Below, piece after piece: positions 1 to 8,778 of a stretch of DNA of 35,253 bases. Each line of letters starts with the position of its first letter. The first letter of the stretch is position 1. The translations under genes were made by a program, and so were the position numbers. Source of the stretch: Methanobacterium sp. UBA176. Its GTDB lineage: Archaea; Methanobacteriota; Methanobacteria; Methanobacteriales; Methanobacteriaceae. The notes under the pieces are model-generated. The model was not told where the DNA came from. It did no database searches and worked only from the letters and a program-made list of their open reading frames with translations. The stretch spans positions 1 through 35,253 of the forward strand of contig DAVZ01000014.1 in NCBI GenBank assembly GCA_002505765.1, written 5' to 3'.

Positions 1-137
1 GTTCTTTCAGTAAGACATATAAGGTCAAAAATATTTCAACAAATCTGCTCAACCCCCAATAACTTTACAACCCCAAAAGATGCCATTTCTTTAATATCAT
101 CAATTCCTTTAATCTAAAGATTCAATAGACTTAAATA

Positions 138-172
138 TTTATAAAGTGGGATTTTATTAAAAAATTTATAAA
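138..172 (+). promoter_or_regulatory. Candidate TATA boxes of the flippase gene
   Basis: Two copies of TTTATAAA lie at 138-145 and 165-172, ahead of the ATG at 195. This is the archaeal TATA-box type. The first copy would give a leader of roughly 30 nt and the second an almost leaderless transcript. No strong SD precedes the ATG, so either is possible. Confidence 0.45.
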
Positions 173-194
173 CCATCAAGATTAATGGAATGAC

Positions 195-1736
195 ATGCGA
201 AAAGTTGTAAAAGGCAGTTTCCTTAATTTATCAGGCAATATTTTGTTTAGAATAGGTGGCTATCTCTACAGAGTATTATTACAATATTTATTAGGTGTAG
301 AAGGATATGGTATTATAAGTCTTGTTCTTCCATTACAAAATGTTTTGATATTAATTGCCGCAGCAGGAATTCCTCCAGCAGTAGCAAAATACGTTGCTGA
401 ATATTGTGCTAAAAATGATATTTTTATGGTTAAAATGGTTATTAAGACCTCAGCAAAAATAATGCTTTCAATGAGTTTTATTGCTATTTTACTTATTTTC
501 TTCCTGGCAAATCCTGTAGCGCCATTTATGCATTGGCAATCTAATGTTGTACTTCTTATTCAAATAATCGGGCTGGTTACACCTTTCAGTATAATTTTAG
601 GATTAGTAAGAGGCGTATTCCAGGGTTATCAAAATATGGGATATCTTTTGTTAACCAGGGCCGCTGAACAGATTTTTACAATAACATTAACAGTTATTTT
701 GATATTATTGGGGCTGTATGTTTTTGGTGCTGTTATTGGTACTATAATGGGGTTCGCCATTGCAGCAGTGGTTTCATTATTTATTTTTAAAGAAAAAATA
801 TGGAATAATATTAAGGATGCCAAGAAAACATCGGATCATGCAGATGGGTATGGTTTAATTAAAAAACTTTTGATATTTTCGTTACCTGTTACTTTAGCTG
901 GACTGGCTGAACTTGCATTATTTGATACAGGGACTTATATTATTAACATATTTTTGAATGAGATTTATGTTGGTTATTATAATATTGCAAGTCCTATCTC
1001 AAGACTTCCTCTCATGATATCATCATCTGTTGCAGTTGCCATGCTTCCTGCTGCCTCAGAAGCTTTAAGTCTTAAAGATAACCGTTTAATTGAGAGGTAC
1101 GTGGCATATTCGTATAGATATATGATCTTAGTTCTTCTTCCTCTCTGTGTACTTATTATTCTTTTTTCTCAACCAATATTATCTATTCTATTTCCAAGGG
1201 CTCCTCTAGCTTATCTCTTTGCAGGCAACGCGTTGAGGATTTTGATAGTTGCAATGGCGTTTTTCTCAATTTATGTGATATCATCAAGTATTTCACAGGG
1301 GTTAGGGAAACCATATCTACCCATGTTCTTTCTGGTTCTGGGAAGTTTTTTGAATCTCATTTTAACAACAATACTTGTGCCACTATATGGTTTAAACGGA
1401 GCCGCAATTGCTACAGCAATAGCCACATTCTTAATTATGACTCTTTCCACATGGAAAGTCCTTAAAATAACCAATTCCAAATTAAATTTTGCTAATTTGG
1501 CTAAAATAACATTTGCTTCAATTTTAGTAGGCGCAATATTTGCTTTAATCCCTAAAACAGTTATGGGTCTATTAGTTGCGATTTTAGTTCTACCATATAC
1601 TTATATTTTTATTTTAGCATTTATGGGGGTGTTAGAAAAAAGAGATTTAATTATCTTAAATAAAATAGGATATAAGTTAGGGCCGTTATCCAGACCTTTT
1701 ATAAGAATAAATAAATTTTTAGAAAAATTCGTTTAA
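195..1736 (+). CDS. Oligosaccharide flippase-like membrane protein (MOP/MATE superfamily)
   Basis: A 513-residue polytopic protein with about 12-14 hydrophobic segments spread over its whole length. It starts with a short basic N-terminus (MRKVVKGSFLNLSGN) and an early GxxLYRxLLxxLLGxEGYG pattern, as in SpoVB/Wzx/MurJ-type polysaccharide transporters of the MOP superfamily. The expected role is flipping a lipid-linked oligosaccharide or cell-wall precursor across the cytoplasmic membrane. Length is normal for the family. It is a lone gene: the next gene is convergent, and no glycosyltransferases adjoin it, so the substrate cannot be named. The ATG at 195 is used; an ATG at 185 is out of frame. 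Confidence 0.82.
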   Translation: MRKVVKGSFLNLSGNILFRIGGYLYRVLLQYLLGVEGYGIISLVLPLQNVLILIAAAGIPPAVAKYVAEYCAKNDIFMVKMVIKTSAKIMLSMSFIAILLIFFLANPVAPFMHWQSNVVLLIQIIGLVTPFSIILGLVRGVFQGYQNMGYLLLTRAAEQIFTITLTVILILLGLYVFGAVIGTIMGFAIAAVVSLFIFKEKIWNNIKDAKKTSDHADGYGLIKKLLIFSLPVTLAGLAELALFDTGTYIINIFLNEIYVGYYNIASPISRLPLMISSSVAVAMLPAASEALSLKDNRLIERYVAYSYRYMILVLLPLCVLIILFSQPILSILFPRAPLAYLFAGNALRILIVAMAFFSIYVISSSISQGLGKPYLPMFFLVLGSFLNLILTTILVPLYGLNGAAIATAIATFLIMTLSTWKVLKITNSKLNFANLAKITFASILVGAIFALIPKTVMGLLVAILVLPYTYIFILAFMGVLEKRDLIILNKIGYKLGPLSRPFIRINKFLEKFV

Positions 1737-1873
1737 TTAAAAAAAAATTCACAAATATTTTTGGAAGAATAGGTTAAATTAATCATAATTTTTAAATATC
1801 TCAAATATGAGGGTAGCTTTTTCATGATCTGTAATTTTATTCATTTTATTTTTGTTATTAATATTTTTACATT

Positions 1874-2584
1874 CTATTTTTTTCCATGCGGACAGACATA
1901 AATACATAATCCACAAACATTCCAATTTGAATGATCCTTTGAATCATAAAGATATTCTTCACACTTCCTGGCATCATAACGAACTTCAAGGGGCTCATTT
2001 TCTCTGAAAGGTTCTCCTGTAAAGGCATTTACTGGACAGATCCCTACGCATTCATTACAATCTTCGCACCTTACTTGAAGAGGTTCTCCTGTTACTTTAA
2101 GGGGTGCGTCTGTAAGTACGGTACTCCAGCGAACACGAGGTCCAGCTTCTGGCGTAATAAGAAGGCAGTTTTTCCCTATCCATCCAAGACCAGCCAGATT
2201 TGCAGCTAATTTATGAGAAAAAACAGCGCAGATTTTTTCATCATCACAGCGCTCTGATGCAGGTATTGGAAGAGCTTTATAACCATCCTGCTGAATTATA
2301 CTTGCCAATTTGGATGTTAAAAGGTCAAGGCGCAAATTGGTGATGTCGTAAGTATGGCGGTAATTAGCCGCTACAGCAGGATTATCTCGATCTGGAAGGG
2401 CTTCTACAATTGCATCTGGTAATTTGATACCAATGGAGATTGCCTCAGGGTATCCAGCTATAAATGAACTCCCCTGTTCGATTATAATTTCATTAACGCT
2501 GGATAAGTCAGCAATACCAAAAAAATCAGCTCCTTCATGTTCGGCCATTATCCTGATCTTATATTCTAACTGCAAATCAATCAC
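1874..2584 (-). CDS. QueG-like protein with two [4Fe-4S] clusters
   Basis: A 236-residue cytoplasmic protein. The C-terminal third holds a ferredoxin motif CEDCNECVGICP and, after a spaced Cys (ARKCEEYL), a terminal CGLCIYVCP, the two-cluster arrangement of epoxyqueuosine-reductase (QueG)-like proteins. It is shorter than bacterial QueG and lacks the C-terminal HEAT part. Most archaea make archaeosine rather than queuosine, so the true substrate is unknown. The GTG start at 2584 directly abuts the stop codon of the upstream GNAT gene, implying translational coupling; an in-frame ATG at 2548 is the alternative. It is last in a minus-strand run. Confidence 0.72.
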   Translation of the reverse strand: MIDLQLEYKIRIMAEHEGADFFGIADLSSVNEIIIEQGSSFIAGYPEAISIGIKLPDAIVEALPDRDNPAVAANYRHTYDITNLRLDLLTSKLASIIQQDGYKALPIPASERCDDEKICAVFSHKLAANLAGLGWIGKNCLLITPEAGPRVRWSTVLTDAPLKVTGEPLQVRCEDCNECVGICPVNAFTGEPFRENEPLEVRYDARKCEEYLYDSKDHSNWNVCGLCIYVCPHGKK

Positions 2585-3042
2585 TTATTTTTGTTCTAAT
2601 ACTAAATGTCTGGGAAAGAAATTATAACGCTCATAAAATGGTAATAAGTCTTCATTTCCCATAGCAACTACAATTCTTTTAAATTTTACCCTGTTTTTAT
2701 CAATCCATTGCAGTGCACGGTTCATAAGTTCATTTCCAATTCCAAGGGATCGATAGTTATCCTCTAAATATATTGAATCAATTTCTCCAACTAGTCCGGC
2801 TGAAATAGAACTTATACAATATCCAATCAGCCACTGAGTATCTTCATATACAGCTATATCAATTTTTAATAAATTTCCCCCGGATTTATTCAATAATTCT
2901 TTTTTTCTATCTTCAAATGTAAATTTTTCATATTCATCTGCAAAATATGGGGATAATCCAAAGTGATGATCCCTCAGTTTTTCCACAGCGGCTTAATTAT
3001 ATCTATTTCTTGTCCATCGACTTCAAGATAACTTATCTTCAT
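2585..3042 (-). pseudogene. GNAT acetyltransferase interrupted by one frameshift
   Basis: The open frame from a GTG at 2986 encodes 133 residues of a GNAT fold, with the acetyl-CoA loop LEDNYRSLGIGNELM and a C-terminal LPFYERYNFF. Its N-terminus is too short. Upstream, an ATG at 3042 opens a second frame (MKISYLEVDGQEIDIIKPLW) that runs into the first if one A is added to the A5 run (T5 on the plus strand, 2978-2982), giving PLWKKLRDHHFGLSPYF. The native gene is therefore 2585-3042, about 152 residues, with a one-base deletion. This could be sequencing error, a recent mutation, or tolerated by initiation at the internal GTG. It lies between the methyltransferase and QueG-like genes. Confidence 0.75.
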
Positions 3043-3091
3043 TTTAAGTACTTCTTTATGCCTGTAAAAAATATATTTATTTTTATTAGAC

Positions 3092-3769
3092 TTATTTTTT
3101 ACCATAAAAAATACAGAAATTATAATACTTATAATACACATCTACATCTTTAAAACCGCAATCATCGAGCCATTTTAAGTTATCTAAAAGAGTAGAGGGT
3201 TTATCAAATTTCATCCGCTCCATAGCAGTATCTTTTTCGGGTCCTGTAAAGTTATTTTTTTCTATTATTTTCAACCAGTTCCTTTGATAGCTTTTATCAA
3301 TGTCTGGGGTTGGACCTGTCACCTGATCGACATTTAAAAATATCCCCTCATTATTCAAGATATTATAAATCTTTTTATACAATTTCTTTTTGTCTTCATC
3401 TTCCAGGTGATGTATTGAAAGGGATGAAATTACAATATCGAATGAATTGCTAAAATCTTGGACTGAATAGTCTCCAACGATATATTTGAAGTTATTATGC
3501 TCTCTAAATCTGTTTTTAGCTATTTTAAGCATTTCATCAGATAAATCAATTAAGGTAAATTCGGCCTTAGGATATTTTTCAAATATATATTTGGTGAGTA
3601 AACCAGTTCCTGCACCTAAATCAAGTATTTCAGGTGCCTTTTTATTTGATTTAGCTAGCTTTTTAGTTATGTTATACAAATCGTCAAAGTGAGGGATAAT
3701 TAATTTGCGTACTTTATCATAATTGTCTGCATTTTCGTTAAATTTCTCTTTTAAAGCATTTTTTACCAT
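3092..3769 (-). CDS. Class I SAM-dependent methyltransferase
   Basis: A 225-residue protein with a Rossmann methyltransferase core. SAM-binding motif I is LDLGAGTGLLTKY (about residues 49-61), followed by an acidic motif II (FTLIDLSDEML) and the VISSLSIHHLEDEDK segment typical of Methyltransf_11/25 enzymes. The substrate cannot be told. The ATG at 3769 has AGGAA four bases upstream, and the stop of the toroid gene is only 8 bp upstream, so the two are very probably co-transcribed. The tail ending in YKYYNFCIFYGKK may hold substrate-specific parts. Confidence 0.85.
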   Translation of the reverse strand: MVKNALKEKFNENADNYDKVRKLIIPHFDDLYNITKKLAKSNKKAPEILDLGAGTGLLTKYIFEKYPKAEFTLIDLSDEMLKIAKNRFREHNNFKYIVGDYSVQDFSNSFDIVISSLSIHHLEDEDKKKLYKKIYNILNNEGIFLNVDQVTGPTPDIDKSYQRNWLKIIEKNNFTGPEKDTAMERMKFDKPSTLLDNLKWLDDCGFKDVDVYYKYYNFCIFYGKK

Positions 3770-3777
3770 TTTAATTC

Positions 3778-4746
3778 CTATCCATAATATCGTTTAAATA
3801 ATCTGCAAACAGCAAGACAGATCCAGCAGGGTAAATCTTTGTCACTTCCTCTTACGATTTTCAATTCAAAAAGCCCCTCTTCAGTTTGTTTCTTTTTTAG
3901 CCATTCCAGAGCTTTTCTTATCTGGGGGTTTTCTCTGGTAAATCCCATAAATGAGAGGGAATCAAGCGCAGATATGATGTCAGTAAACCAGAAGGGATAA
4001 GATACTCTTTCCCAGAAATTTTTGTTTCTCCTATCCGGATATTTATCGTTCTTAAAGAAACGGGAAATCAGGAGTTGGCCTGCTTTCTTAGCCTCATAAG
4101 ATTTTCGATATTCTGGATGGGCTGCAAATGCCCTTAGTGCCATACCAGTTACTAAATGAGAAAAAGGTTTAGATTTATCGGGTTGTACAGGATCTAGGAT
4201 ATTTAAAGCATCTAAATTTTTACCCCTTGTTCTAAGGGGTATGGCCCAACCTCCATCATCCTGCTTAATGGATAGGAGCCAATCAAACCCTTTTATTATA
4301 TGGAAATCTTTATCATAGCCTGCTTTTATTAAAAGTTCCATAATTGCAGGAGTATATGTTGTAGTGTATTGATCGCCGTATATTCCTCGAAAATCGCCTT
4401 CTTCAGTTTGAAACTGGAAAAAAAATTCAGCAGCTTTTCGTATTGCTTCATGATCTCTATTAAATCCATATTTTTCAATCAATTCTCTTAAATTTCTATA
4501 AGTTTCTATTTGATTGTAGTTTTCCTTTGACCGTATATGCTTTTTACCGCCAGGATATTTCCATGAACCATCAGATTGCTGTTTTTTTAGGATCTTTTCT
4601 ACTTTTCCTAATTTCCATAATATTTCAATGGATTCAACCTTTTTATCTAAAAGGTCGCGCATTGTAAAATATTTTATGGCCTTATTTTCTAAAGATAAAA
4701 GATTAGGCACAGGATTTACTTTTAATTCCCTTTGCCACGAACTCAT
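3778..4746 (-). CDS. Alpha/alpha-toroid protein, prenyltransferase/squalene-cyclase-like
   Basis: A 322-residue protein with four QW-like repeats: KKQQSDGSW, FQFQTEEGDF, SIKQDDGGW and KKKQTEEGLF. These are the structural signature of alpha/alpha-barrels in squalene-hopene cyclases and prenyltransferase beta subunits. It is about half the size of a squalene-hopene cyclase and shows no DxDD proton-donor motif, so triterpene cyclisation is not supported; a single-toroid binding or unknown enzymatic role is more likely. It is followed 8 bp later by a methyltransferase and lies 37 bp behind polB1 on the same strand. A decayed relative lies at 9976-11011. Confidence 0.7.
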   Translation of the reverse strand: MSSWQRELKVNPVPNLLSLENKAIKYFTMRDLLDKKVESIEILWKLGKVEKILKKQQSDGSWKYPGGKKHIRSKENYNQIETYRNLRELIEKYGFNRDHEAIRKAAEFFFQFQTEEGDFRGIYGDQYTTTYTPAIMELLIKAGYDKDFHIIKGFDWLLSIKQDDGGWAIPLRTRGKNLDALNILDPVQPDKSKPFSHLVTGMALRAFAAHPEYRKSYEAKKAGQLLISRFFKNDKYPDRRNKNFWERVSYPFWFTDIISALDSLSFMGFTRENPQIRKALEWLKKKQTEEGLFELKIVRGSDKDLPCWICLAVCRLFKRYYG

Positions 4747-4783
4747 ATAAATTCCTCATTTAATGGATTTCATGGTATAAGTA

Positions 4784-6583
4784 TTAATTTTTAGTCTTTC
4801 CAGTGTAAGTAGCGTAGAATCCATCGGTATCAGCATAAATAGCTTTAAAACCATACTTTTCTGCCTCTTTCATGGTATTTTTGATGTAATCTCTTCCCCA
4901 GGCAGTTACTGCATCGGCACATTCTCTACTGTACCATCTAAACCTTGCATAACCATAAACTCCATACATTGAATTAGCAAGGGTTTTTAAGGCTTCCTGC
5001 TGTACGTTCAATATTCTTTTCTCCACAGGATCATCGGTTTCAATCATAAGATTTTTTATTTTCACTCTTTCTTCGAGTAAATCACCTATTACTGAGGGTA
5101 TAAATCCTTTAGGTTCTTTTTTGAACTTGTAAGGTACTTCTGGAGCTGTGTGATACTCTTCATTACTCGCACCAGTTATTAAGGTGTCGGGTGAAATATT
5201 TTTGGAAATAATAATACTTGGATACAGACTTTTAAAATCGAAGGCAACTATATTTTCATGAAGGCCTTTTACAGGGTCTTTTACATATCCTCCGACGTAT
5301 GTAAGCCCCCTTCTTTTAGAATATTCATATTGTGATGGTTTATTTGGTATTACCTCGTTAACTTCGTATGCTTTTCTTATAAGGAACCATTCAACCATTT
5401 GTCCAGATGCCATCCGGCTGATATCTGAAAGCGGTTGCCCTATAATCCTTGTAAGTTCTCTATTTATTGGCAGCATCTTTTCTGCTACTTTAAATGCAGA
5501 TACTGCATCATCCAGAGAGTATTCAAACAGTTTTTCCAGTTTTTCACCGCCAGAATCCCAGTATTCCCAGATTTTATCCCCTTTTATGTCGTCTTTTTCT
5601 TCTCCAAAGAGTTCTTCATAAACCCGTTCCAATGTATAACGATCAAGGGTCAAATGACGCCTCATTATGGGATAAAGGTCAACATGGACTCTGCCACGGG
5701 CAACTGCAGCTGATGTATATCCACGCCTTAAAGATTTAAGATCGGAACCGTCAACTGAAATTTTAAAGGGTATTTTAAGCTTCTTTGCTCTATCATTAAT
5801 ATATGGAAGGTCGAAATTGTCAGAACTGTAACCTACAATTATATCAGGATTTTCAAGGTTTACAATATCGCTAAACCTTTTTATCATTGTTTTTTCATCT
5901 TCAACAGTCTCAACATATTCAAAAGAAGACTCTTTAGTTGAAATAACCCTTTGAAGGCCAAAATTACTGGCCAAACTTATCATTATTATTTCGTCTCTAT
6001 CTGAACTGGGCATTCCTTTAGGGTTTCGTACTTCAATATCAAAACTCATAACCTTTAAATCAGGAATTTTACCATTAATTTCATTTACTTTACCGTCAAT
6101 TTCCAGTATACAGAGTTTTTCATTATCTGTTACAACTGAAGGAACTGATTTTGGTGCTTTAATTTTACCCCTTACTTCTACTTCAGCCATTGGAAAAATA
6201 CCTTTATCCATTAAATATCTTCTGTAAAAAGGAATATCATGCTCGCGAATATCTTTTACTTCGCTTAAAGCAAGTATTTTGTCCCTTAATTTTGGAACAT
6301 CTTGGGGATGGTGTAAAACAACTTTTAAAAGCTCTTTTTCCACACCTACATCCTTTTTCATGACTCTTTTTACTTCATCCACATCCAAGGTGTAAATTTG
6401 CTTAATACAACTTTCAGGATCATTTTCTGGTACAACATAGATATAGGGTTTGAAACTCTTATCTAAAGCAATTATGGGCTCTCCTTTTGATATTCCACGC
6501 TGATTTCCAAATAATCGAACAACAGGTTTGCCATTTTCTGTTACATAATCTATATCCAGGAGAATGAACCGTATAGTTTCCAT
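4784..6583 (-). CDS. polB1: Family B DNA polymerase, large subunit of the split enzyme (PolB1)
   Basis: A 599-residue replicative-type polymerase fragment. Exonuclease motifs are FDIE (181-184), GYSSDNFDLPYI (251-262) and YSLDD (355-359). Polymerase motifs are A DFKSLYPSII (449-458), B EALKTLANSMYG (530-541) and C YADTDG (583-588). The reading frame ends 11 residues after motif C, so the rest of the palm and thumb is missing. This matches the two-gene PolB of Methanothermobacter, where a separate polB2 gene supplies the C-terminal part. polB2 is not in this window. The start at 6583 gives the usual N-terminus. It is divergent from the GNAT gene at 6660 across 76 bp and heads the minus-strand run. 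Confidence 0.92.
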   Translation of the reverse strand: METIRFILLDIDYVTENGKPVVRLFGNQRGISKGEPIIALDKSFKPYIYVVPENDPESCIKQIYTLDVDEVKRVMKKDVGVEKELLKVVLHHPQDVPKLRDKILALSEVKDIREHDIPFYRRYLMDKGIFPMAEVEVRGKIKAPKSVPSVVTDNEKLCILEIDGKVNEINGKIPDLKVMSFDIEVRNPKGMPSSDRDEIIMISLASNFGLQRVISTKESSFEYVETVEDEKTMIKRFSDIVNLENPDIIVGYSSDNFDLPYINDRAKKLKIPFKISVDGSDLKSLRRGYTSAAVARGRVHVDLYPIMRRHLTLDRYTLERVYEELFGEEKDDIKGDKIWEYWDSGGEKLEKLFEYSLDDAVSAFKVAEKMLPINRELTRIIGQPLSDISRMASGQMVEWFLIRKAYEVNEVIPNKPSQYEYSKRRGLTYVGGYVKDPVKGLHENIVAFDFKSLYPSIIISKNISPDTLITGASNEEYHTAPEVPYKFKKEPKGFIPSVIGDLLEERVKIKNLMIETDDPVEKRILNVQQEALKTLANSMYGVYGYARFRWYSRECADAVTAWGRDYIKNTMKEAEKYGFKAIYADTDGFYATYTGKTKN

Positions 6584-6659
6584 AATGTGTATTTATTTAA
6601 TAATTATTATATAACTTGTGATTAAAAAATTCAATTAACTGACTTAAGAGGACGATTTT

Positions 6660-7259
6660 ATGAAACTGGTTAAACTGGATATAAATATACATGATCTGAT
6701 TAAGGTTTCAGAATTGATTTATGACACTGATAGCAAGGCATGCGATTTCTTTTTTAAAGATAAAGAAGGTTCAATAAGAAGGATAAAAAAACTTGTAAAA
6801 GCAGGTAATAATAGTTTAGGATATGATAGAGTATATGTTGTAACTGAAGATGATCAGATTTTAGGCATTATGATCTATTCTAAAGTAAATGAAGTATCCA
6901 GAAAACAGGATTATAAAATGTTTTTTAAAGTGTTTAATCCAGTTGATGCCATAAAATTCCTTCTTATTGACATAATAGAGGGGATCTTCCTTTCTGATCT
7001 CCATGAAAATGACTATTATCTGGCCTGCGTGGCGGTTGATGAAAAATTTAGGGGTAAGGGGATAGGTACATTTATTTTAGAAAGATCAAAGGAGCTTGCA
7101 AAAGATGAAGGATGCAAAAGAGTTGTTCTGGATGTTGATTTAGAAAATGAAGGGGCATTAAGATTATACGAAAGAATCGGGTTTAAAGTACTTAATAAAA
7201 AGAGTTTTAGATGGTTTGGTGGTGAAAAAGGAGTTATTAATATGGAATTTTTACTTTAG
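6660..7259 (+). CDS. GNAT family N-acetyltransferase
   Basis: A 199-residue acetyltransferase. Acetyl-CoA motif A is clear at VDEKFRGKGIGTFIL (RGKGIG loop), followed by AKDEGCKRVVLDVDLENEGALRLYERIGF, the classic motif B ending. The N-terminal 110 residues carry substrate specificity and are not recognised. The ATG at 6660 has an SD-like AGAGGA about 7 bp upstream. Divergent from polB1. A role in modifying the N-termini of proteins or small metabolites cannot be distinguished. Confidence 0.82.
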   Translation: MKLVKLDINIHDLIKVSELIYDTDSKACDFFFKDKEGSIRRIKKLVKAGNNSLGYDRVYVVTEDDQILGIMIYSKVNEVSRKQDYKMFFKVFNPVDAIKFLLIDIIEGIFLSDLHENDYYLACVAVDEKFRGKGIGTFILERSKELAKDEGCKRVVLDVDLENEGALRLYERIGFKVLNKKSFRWFGGEKGVINMEFLL

Positions 7260-7665
7260 GCATCTTCTTATTCATTATTTAACCATTTAGAATCTCATTA
7301 TCTTTTAATAAAATTTTTTAAGAGAATTTCGATTAACTCCTATTTGCTAATTGATATGTCAAATATTTTCATGATACTTATTAACTGTTTTATTGTCTTT
7401 TTATGATAAATAAATCGTTAAAAAGACAGCATTTTACATGGTAATAAGCAAATTATAATTTTTAACTTCATTCAATTTAGAGGGTTTTTAGAAATTCTCT
7501 TAACTAAACTTGATGGAAATTCAAGTAAATTTAAGCAAAGATTTATATATGTTCATATGATTATTCATTCAAGTAATCAGGGTCTAAAATTTTATCTGGA
7601 AGTGAAAATATTCAGTTAATATGATGAAAAATTTTCCATAATGAGAAAGGGAGAGGAGAAAAAAA
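7260..7665 (+). other. 406-bp intergenic region with promoter and inverted repeats
   Basis: No coding frame is convincing here. A perfect 10-bp stem (TGTCTTTTTA at 7394-7403 with its complement at 7419-7428, 15-nt loop) and an 11-bp inverted repeat (AAGAGAATTTC at 7320-7330, complement at 7491-7501) are present. The 3' part is the leader of the ABC exporter: an SD of the AGGGAGAGGAG type lies just before the ATG at 7666. Confidence 0.5.
7519..7575 (+). promoter_or_regulatory. Promoter and candidate operator of the ABC exporter
   Basis: A TATA-like TTTATATAT lies at 7542-7550. It is bracketed by two copies of ATTCAAGTAA (7519-7528 and 7566-7575), and ATATG-TT-CATAT (7547-7558) overlaps the TATA box. 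Repeats on both sides of a TATA box are a usual layout for archaeal repressor sites; the binding protein is unknown. Confidence 0.35.
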
Positions 7666-8778
7666 ATGTCATTTTTAGGACTTGTTATTAAAAATCCTTT
7701 CAGAAATAAAACAAGAACAGCTCTGGCAGTTGTGGGGATAGCCATTGGAATAGCGACCATTGTTGCACTGGGAATAATAACAGACGGACTTAAGACTTCA
7801 ACAGAAGAAACTCTTAAGGCAGGTGGATCAGATTTTATGGTGATAGAATCCGATGTATCTGACATGATGTTCAGTTCCATAGATAATAAGCGTGTAGAAG
7901 ATCTAAAGAACATTTCGGGAGTTCAGGACGTTGTAGGTGTTTTATTAGCTGTTTATCCAGTAGAAGATAATCCATTTTTTGTAGTTATGGGTATCAAGGG
8001 CGATAAATTATCACTTGGTGGAATAACCATAATAAATGGAAAGGGTTTCTCAGAGGATAAAGATGAAATAATTATAGGCAGGGCTGCCTCAAAAAAACTT
8101 GATAAAATGGTGGGGGATACTCTGGAAATATCTGGTGAAAAATTCAAAATTACTGGAATTTATGAAACAGGAGATTTTCAACAGGATGCAGGAGCATTCA
8201 TGCCTCTAATTAGACTCCAGGAGCTTGAAAAAAAGGAAGACAAAGTGACAATGATGTTTGTAAAACTTGATAAAGATGCGGATCTTGAGAAGGTAGCAAA
8301 TAGAATAGATGATACCTATGAAAACGAATTAATGACAGTAAAATCATTGGAAGACTTTGGAAATGTTGATTCTGGACTCAGGATGATTGATACAGCTTCA
8401 TGGGCTATTTCATTGCTGGCCATAGTTATTGGAGGAATTGGAGTTATTAATACCATGATCATGTCTGTATACGAGAGAACAAGAGAAATTGGAGTTTTAA
8501 AAGCTGTAGGATGGACAAATAAAAGAATACTGGGAATGATACTTGGAGAATCCATAGTAACTACATCAGTGGCGGGTTTTACAGGAATTGCAATGGGTCT
8601 GGTAGCAATTCAATTGTTGTTACCCTTAGGAATGGAAGGACTGATCGAACCTGTATATAAAATAGAAACTTTCTTGAAGGCACTGGGAATAGCTCTCTTT
8701 GTTGGACTAATTGGAGGATTTTATCCTGCTTACAGGGCGAGCAGATTAGCACCAACAGAGGCGTTGCGCTATGAATAA
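7666..8778 (+). CDS. ABC transporter permease, MacB/FtsX type
   Basis: A 370-residue permease. The N-terminal anchor (KNPFRNKTRTALAVVGIAIGIATIVALG) is followed by a periplasmic-type MacB_PCD domain of about 200 residues, then three C-terminal membrane segments with the FtsX-fold signature SVYERTREIGVLKAVGWTNKRIL, ending YPAYRASRLAPTEALRYE. Such permeases act with a LolD/MacB-type ATPase in export of peptides, lipids or drugs, or in mechanotransmission. The ATPase gene overlaps its 3' end by 8 bp but is decayed, so this permease may be orphaned or use another ATPase. The leader carries a strong SD. Confidence 0.88.
   Translation: MSFLGLVIKNPFRNKTRTALAVVGIAIGIATIVALGIITDGLKTSTEETLKAGGSDFMVIESDVSDMMFSSIDNKRVEDLKNISGVQDVVGVLLAVYPVEDNPFFVVMGIKGDKLSLGGITIINGKGFSEDKDEIIIGRAASKKLDKMVGDTLEISGEKFKITGIYETGDFQQDAGAFMPLIRLQELEKKEDKVTMMFVKLDKDADLEKVANRIDDTYENELMTVKSLEDFGNVDSGLRMIDTASWAISLLAIVIGGIGVINTMIMSVYERTREIGVLKAVGWTNKRILGMILGESIVTTSVAGFTGIAMGLVAIQLLLPLGMEGLIEPVYKIETFLKALGIALFVGLIGGFYPAYRASRLAPTEALRYE

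Noticed and set aside
1..194. Minus-strand frame reading GIDDIKEMASFGVVKLLGVEQIC
   Set aside because: It is only about 22 codons between stops, without a start codon or SD, and I could not tie it to a family. It may be the end of a gene outside the window, but the support is too weak.
3778..4746. Squalene-hopene cyclase
   Set aside because: It is half the length and lacks DxDD; only the toroid repeat pattern is shared.
4784..6583. Intein at the end of PolB1
   Set aside because: The sequence after DTDG is only 11 residues and contains no intein N-terminal Cys/Ser block; it is a plain stop.
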